Assembly: GCA_036504335.1 (NCBI GenBank)
Contig: DASXVJ010000024.1
Coordinates: 1 to 64,000 of the forward strand
Direction of reading: 5' to 3'
DNA length: 64,000 nucleotides
Origin: Fen-183 sp036504335
GTDB lineage: Bacteria > Acidobacteriota > Thermoanaerobaculia > UBA5066
Positions 61,105-64,000 of this stretch are shown one piece after another. Below the pieces are notes generated by a model, which ran no database searches, was not told where the DNA came from, and was given only the letters and a program-made list of their open reading frames with translations. Numbering within the stretch: position 1 is the stretch's first letter; each line of letters begins with the position of its first letter. The position numbers were made by a program, and so were the translations under genes.

Positions 61105-61517
61105 CGCGAGAGACGATACCAGCGACGCAGACCGGCGCTCGGCTTCGAAGGGGTGTCGCGCATGCGGGACTCGCCCCCTCTGGCAGCTCGCCGGTCACGG
61201 CATACAGCCAGCTTACGGAACTACGAGGCCCGATCTCGGCAGGACCGCTACGTGTAGCGACCCCCTCACTTGAGACGAGTTGTCAGGCCGAACAGGGCTG
61301 GAAGGAAGAAGAACCGCGCGGGCGTGGCGCAACGCGCTGAGCTGCGGGCCGTTCGGCTGCACGCGCTCCAAGCGGGCGATGGATTTTGTAACCGGCGCGA
61401 GTGCTGAAAAGACCCGCCGCTAGCTCTACCGAAAGCGCCTGTGGGAGTTCCGCCGGAAGAAATCCCCACCATCTGGTGGCTTTCGGGTGGAAAAGCACTA
61501 TCTCTTGCGTTTTACCC
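61105..61517. other. 413-base region without a convincing gene
   Basis: Open frames here lack ribosome binding sites and family motifs. The region is less GC-rich than the host genes, which fits the island. The longest frame (leftward, 61283-61558) starts MCVPNMGHIVLF but turns into low-complexity Arg/Pro/Ala sequence and overlaps the promoter/operator region, so I do not call it. Confidence 0.5.
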
Positions 61518-61552
61518 TTGACAAATAGGACTATATGTCCCATATTGGGGAC
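61518..61552 (+). promoter_or_regulatory. strong promoter with two overlapping operator-like palindromes
   Basis: TTGACA at 61518-61523 and CATATT at 61541-61546 with a 17-base spacer. In the spacer GGAC-TATAT-GTCC (61528-61540) is a perfect inverted repeat, and GTCCC-ATATTG-GGGAC (61537-61552) is another that overlaps it by four bases. A repressor bound here would block RNA polymerase. It drives the excisionase-like HTH gene and the rest of the island run. Confidence 0.6.
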
Positions 61553-61680
61553 GCACACTTTTTACCCACGTTCCCGCCATAGTAGCTAGGACACTCAAGA
61601 ACGGTACCCGCCCCCCTTCCCGCTGTCAAGCGGAATCGTCCACGCGGTCTACAAGGCCGCCAACCAATCGGAGGAACCCC

Positions 61681-61908
61681 ATGCCCCCCTGTCAGTCGTC
61701 TTGTTCGTCGTCCGCCCCCGAACTTCTGAAGCTCTCAGCAGCAGCGCATGAGCTGAACTGCTCCTCGCAGGCGCTGCGCAACGCCATCGCGAGCGGTCAG
61801 CTCCCCGCTGTCCGTCTCGGCAGCACGCCGAAGGCGCCCTTCCGCGTCACCCGCGAGGCGCTCACGCGGTTCGCTGCCCCGGTCGCGCCGAAGGCGGTGA
61901 CGAAGTGA
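61681..61908 (+). CDS. excisionase-like helix-turn-helix protein
   Basis: A 75-residue protein. It has KLSAAAHELNCSSQALRNAIASGQLPAVRLGSTPKAPFRVTREALTRFAA, a MerR/excisionase-type wHTH as in small phage Xis and DNA-binding proteins. GGAGGAA lies 5 bases before the ATG. It may control excision or the upstream promoter. The stop overlaps the next GTG. Confidence 0.7.
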   Translation: MPPCQSSCSSSAPELLKLSAAAHELNCSSQALRNAIASGQLPAVRLGSTPKAPFRVTREALTRFAAPVAPKAVTK

Positions 61909-62516
61909 GCGCCGCCAAGCTCGCGCGCATCGTCGACCAGCTCGCCGAACGCTTCAAGTCGGCTTGCGGCGAAGTCACCGAGGCTGAGCAGCGCATCGCC
62001 GACCTTGACGCGAAGGTCGCCGAACGCCTCGCGGAGGATCCGACTGCCGACGTGAAGGCGCTCCAGCGCGACCGGGTCCGCCTCGAAGGCGAGGCCGCGT
62101 CCGCGCGCGCGTTCGCGCGGAACTGCGAGACGACGCACAGCGCGAAGGTCGCCGAGCTGGAGGCCGAGCAGGCGCGCGAGGTGGAGGCCACGAAGCATGG
62201 CGCGTACGACTCGCTGGCAGACCGCCAGCGCAAGGCTGAGAAGTCTCTGCGCGAGGCGTTCAAGGTGCTCAGGCCCGCTCTCGTCGAGGTGCACGAAGTC
62301 AACGCTGCTGCCGAGCAGCTCCGTGCGCAGGAGGGGCGCGATCCGATGCAGAGCCCGTTCGCGCAGGCGCGGATCGCGGCGGGCAAGCCCTTCTGGGTTC
62401 AGATTGTCCTCGATGCGATCTCGACCGAGCTGCTGCCGCCCGGCCTGACTGGACGCGTCACGATCACGGAGCCCATGCGGGCACCGGACATGTCCGCGCT
62501 CTCGGGGCTGCGCTGA
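61905..62516 (+). CDS. island protein with a coiled coil
   Basis: A 203-residue protein. Residues about 10-125 are a long coiled coil (Glu/Ala/Arg/Lys-rich, CGEVTEAEQRIADLDAKVAERLAEDP). The C-terminal part (about 135-203) reads PFAQARIAAGKPFWVQIVLDAIS and may be folded. No family is recognised. GTG start at 61905 overlaps the HTH stop, and its own stop overlaps the next ATG. Confidence 0.65.
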   Translation: MSAAKLARIVDQLAERFKSACGEVTEAEQRIADLDAKVAERLAEDPTADVKALQRDRVRLEGEAASARAFARNCETTHSAKVAELEAEQAREVEATKHGAYDSLADRQRKAEKSLREAFKVLRPALVEVHEVNAAAEQLRAQEGRDPMQSPFAQARIAAGKPFWVQIVLDAISTELLPPGLTGRVTITEPMRAPDMSALSGLR

Positions 62517-62905
62517 TGGAGGCGAACACTGCCCGACTCGCGCCCGGCACGATCCCGGCGCGCCAGAGGCCCGTGCCTCCTCGCTGGCGCTTCACGCGGC
62601 TCGCACTCTCGCCGGGCCTTTCCGACCACCCGAGGGTCCACAGGCTCGCCGAGACGCTGGGGCTTTCGAGCAGCTCTGCGCTCGCACTTCTCGTCCAGCT
62701 CTGGAGCGGCGCTCTGCGCGAGCGGCAGACCGGAGGACTGGCGCCCGCCTACCTCGCGGCCTTGTGCGACTGGACCGACTCGGACGGCCCGAGGGGCAAC
62801 CTCATCGCGGCGCTCGTCGAGCAGCGCCTCATCGAGCGCGAGCGGTCGCCCGAGCCCCTCTTCCGCGTGCAGTTCCCTCGGGACATGGCGAGGCCTTGTC
62901 GGTGA
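62516..62905 (+). CDS. winged-helix replication-type protein (first of two)
   Basis: A 129-residue protein. Residues about 35-110 read DHPRVHRLAETLGLSSSSALALLVQLWSGAL, then LAALCDWTDSDGPRGNLIAALVEQRLIERE. This 'R+..La..LGl....al..lv.LW...' and 'l....dW......l..aL...rli' pattern is the N-terminal winged helix of phage replication-initiation or DnaD-like proteins. It overlaps the next gene start and resembles it, so the pair may be a duplication. Confidence 0.65.
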   Translation: MEANTARLAPGTIPARQRPVPPRWRFTRLALSPGLSDHPRVHRLAETLGLSSSSALALLVQLWSGALRERQTGGLAPAYLAALCDWTDSDGPRGNLIAALVEQRLIERERSPEPLFRVQFPRDMARPCR

Positions 62906-63303
62906 GCGCGACTCCGAGCCTCGACCACGAGCCCGCCGAGAAGACCTTCAACAACCTCTACGCTCAGGTTCCGCTCGCCTTTGCCCATGACACGCGCGTC
63001 GTGGTTCTCCAGCAGGAGCTGGGTCTCCCGAGGCGCCGCGACGCGCTCGGACTCGTCTTCCAGCTCCTGCTCTGGGGCGGGAATTCCCGTCCGGAGGGAC
63101 GGCTCGACTTCCAGCACGCCAAGCGGCACGTCGCTGGCGCCTGTGAGTGGAACTCCGCCGAGGGCACGCCTGAGCAGCTCTGGGAGGCGCTTGTCACGAG
63201 CGGTTTCATCGTGAGCGACGGTGAGACCCACTACCTCGCGGACTGGGACCGCCTCTTCGGTGCGGTCATCAGGAAGAGGCTCGCGGATAGCGCCCGGAAG
63301 TAA
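62902..63303 (+). CDS. winged-helix replication-type protein (second of two)
   Basis: A 133-residue protein from a GTG overlapping the previous stop. It reads DTRVVVLQQELGLPRRRDALGLVFQLLLWGG, then KRHVAGACEWNSAEGTPEQLWEALVTSGFIVSDGETHYLADWDRLFG. The motif order matches the preceding protein (R-V-x-x-L-x-x-x-L-G-L). It is probably a paralogue in a phage-type replication module. Confidence 0.65.
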   Translation: MSATPSLDHEPAEKTFNNLYAQVPLAFAHDTRVVVLQQELGLPRRRDALGLVFQLLLWGGNSRPEGRLDFQHAKRHVAGACEWNSAEGTPEQLWEALVTSGFIVSDGETHYLADWDRLFGAVIRKRLADSARK

Positions 63304-63340
63304 CTGATACAGCCCTGCATCCGGACCTTCCACCGGACGT

Positions 63341-63358
63341 GACCCGGATGTCCGGGTC
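63341..63358 (+). repeat. palindrome GACCCGGA-TG-TCCGGGTC
   Basis: A perfect 8-bp inverted repeat with a two-base centre, 40 bases after the second winged-helix gene stop. CCGGA units before it at 63320 and 63333 give a repeat-like array. Confidence 0.65.
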
Positions 63359-63438
63359 AGTTCCAGCGTAGAGAAGAGTAAACAAGACAAGAGCACAGAA
63401 GAGAAAAGAAGAGGGGGCACGTAGTACTACTGCTCCGT

Positions 63439-63475
63439 GCTCCCACGCCGTACGGATCCGTACGGACGTGGGAGC
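63439..63475 (+). repeat. large interrupted palindrome
   Basis: Outer arms GCTCCCACG and CGTGGGAGC flank an inner perfect 18-bp palindrome CCGTACGGATCCGTACGG, with one unpaired A. The 37-base structure could be a strong RNA hairpin or a protein-binding palindrome. Confidence 0.8.
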
Positions 63476-63533
63476 CCCAGAGCAAGCGGCTGGCTCCGCC
63501 CCAAGAAGGGGAAGGGAGCCTCGCTCCGCTCGG

Positions 63534-63560
63534 CCCGTTTTCTTCGAATGAAAGGAACCC
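63534..63560 (+). repeat. dispersed AT-rich element, partial copy at the start of the last gene
   Basis: The sequence reads GTTTTCTTCGAATGAAAGG followed by AACCCC. Its AAAGGA serves as the ribosome binding site of the next gene. It is the only copy in the island, so it may be chance. Confidence 0.35.
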
Positions 63561-63561
63561 C

Positions 63562-64000
63562 ATGCAACCCCAAGGAATGCCCTTCGACACCCCGGATCGC
63601 ATCCCCGCCGTTGTGGACGGGAACCTGCGCGGACTCCCGCGCGACCCCGACGCAAAACCCGTCCTCCTCTTTCGCACGCGTGAAGGCGTCGTCGAGATCT
63701 GGACCGACTTTCTCGAACAGCTCATCGACCGGTTTCCCCACCTCAGCACCCGTGACGTTCGCCACGAGCTGCACAAGCTCGACCAGAGCCACATGCTCAA
63801 GAACGACATTGCGTCCATCGGGCTCCCGAACCTCATCTTTCGCTGGTTCGAGTGCGCGACGAACTCAGCCGAGAAGTACGGTCAGAGTCTGCTGAACGGG
63901 AGCGACGGCGATATGGAAGGCTCCCTCGGACAGGATCTTGAAGGCGGGGACTATGAGGACGATCTCGCGGACCCTTGGCGTCCAATGCTGGTCTCACTGC
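63562..64000 (+). CDS. island protein of unknown function, C-terminus outside the window
   Basis: At least 146 residues, open to the window end. ATG 63562 follows AAAGGA by five bases. It reads MQPQGMPFDTPDRIPAVVDG, then VVEIWTDFLEQLIDRFPHLSTRDVRHELHKL and GLPNLIFRWFECA, followed by an acidic stretch (GGDYEDDLADPW). The helical middle and acidic region give no certain family. It is downstream of the palindromic region, so it may belong to the replication module. Confidence 0.6.
   Translation, partial: MQPQGMPFDTPDRIPAVVDGNLRGLPRDPDAKPVLLFRTREGVVEIWTDFLEQLIDRFPHLSTRDVRHELHKLDQSHMLKNDIASIGLPNLIFRWFECATNSAEKYGQSLLNGSDGDMEGSLGQDLEGGDYEDDLADPWRPMLVSL

Larger units (their letters stand above)
63304..63561 (+). 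other. 258-base intergenic region rich in palindromes and a polypurine tract
   Basis: It contains GACCCGGA paired with TCCGGGTC (63341-63358), repeated CCGGA units (from 63320), a purine-rich tract (63370-63418), GTAGTACTAC (63421-63430) and a large hairpin (63439-63475). It could be a replication origin or a control region of the island. No gene is seen. Confidence 0.5.

Noticed and set aside
61283..61558. 91-residue leftward frame in the island gap
   Set aside because: No ribosome binding site, low-complexity tail, and it overlaps the promoter with operator palindromes that read the other way.

Overview
This 64 kb window is high-GC bacterial chromosome. It carries lipoprotein and Tat signals, a sugar-nucleotide-type glycosyltransferase cluster, TolB-like beta-propeller repeats, a PilT ATPase and an MglA-type GTPase, which together suggest a diderm. 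The gene mix (MglA GTPase, hrcA-grpE-dnaK-dnaJ-prmA-rsmE block, CarD, secreted acidobacterial-style beta-sandwich protein, CUT1 sugar transporter) fits Acidobacteriota best. That placement is an inference from gene content, not from a marker-gene tree.

Layout. 0-2 kb: the leftward ffh-rpsP-rimM translation/secretion block. 2-5 kb: a Thr-rich lipoprotein with its own promoter and terminator, a secreted protein, then a tightly coupled HAD hydrolase, thioredoxin lipoprotein and DUF309 protein. 5-8.7 kb: a leftward envelope-glycan cluster (coiled-coil methyltransferase and two GT4 glycosyltransferases). 8.7-11 kb: a TolB-like protein, a small membrane protein and an AI-2E/PerM transporter. 11-16 kb: a rightward, end-to-end overlapping run of queG, a NUDIX-Rieske fusion, a CBS/DUF21 protein, NAD-type isocitrate dehydrogenase, 2Fe-2S ferredoxin and trmB. 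16-24.7 kb: pgsA, phosphohexomutase, TPR-AIM24 protein, lytic transglycosylase, alaS, recX and pilT. 24.7-30.4 kb: a periplasmic molybdenum hydroxylase operon (2Fe-2S, molybdopterin and FAD/4Fe-4S subunits) with a Cys-rich small protein, a MocA-like cytidylyltransferase and an XdhC-like maturation factor. 30.4-38 kb: ilvE and the leftward heat-shock operon. 38-46.8 kb: MglA-like GTPase, MltD-like lipoprotein, comM, M23 peptidase and secA. 46.8-51 kb: a complete CUT1 sugar ABC transporter. 51-58.2 kb: guaB, methyltransferase, TlpA-like protein, rarA, two envelope proteins and carD. 58.8-64 kb: tRNA-Leu(CAA), a tyrosine integrase and an integrated element with an excisionase-like HTH, a coiled-coil protein and two winged-helix replication-type proteins; the element runs off the window.

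The most unusual signal is a short AT-rich, purine-biased dispersed element (core TTTCTTNGAA, usually followed by a GGTGAAGAGGGG-like arm and often joined to a polypurine tract). I read about 36 copies here, in both orientations and in all reading frames. They sit inside genes (in loops, linkers and signal peptides), across start and stop codons, and between genes. They are scarce or absent from hrcA to comM, in secA, in the ABC operon and in guaB. Because the same DNA encodes different peptides in different genes, selection or amplification must act on the DNA. A DNA-uptake-like sequence, a chromosome-organising protein site and a small palindromic mobile repeat are the main explanations.

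Translation here is heavily coupled: ATGA, GTGA and TTGA stop/start overlaps are common, and two genes appear to start at CTG inside CTGA overlaps.
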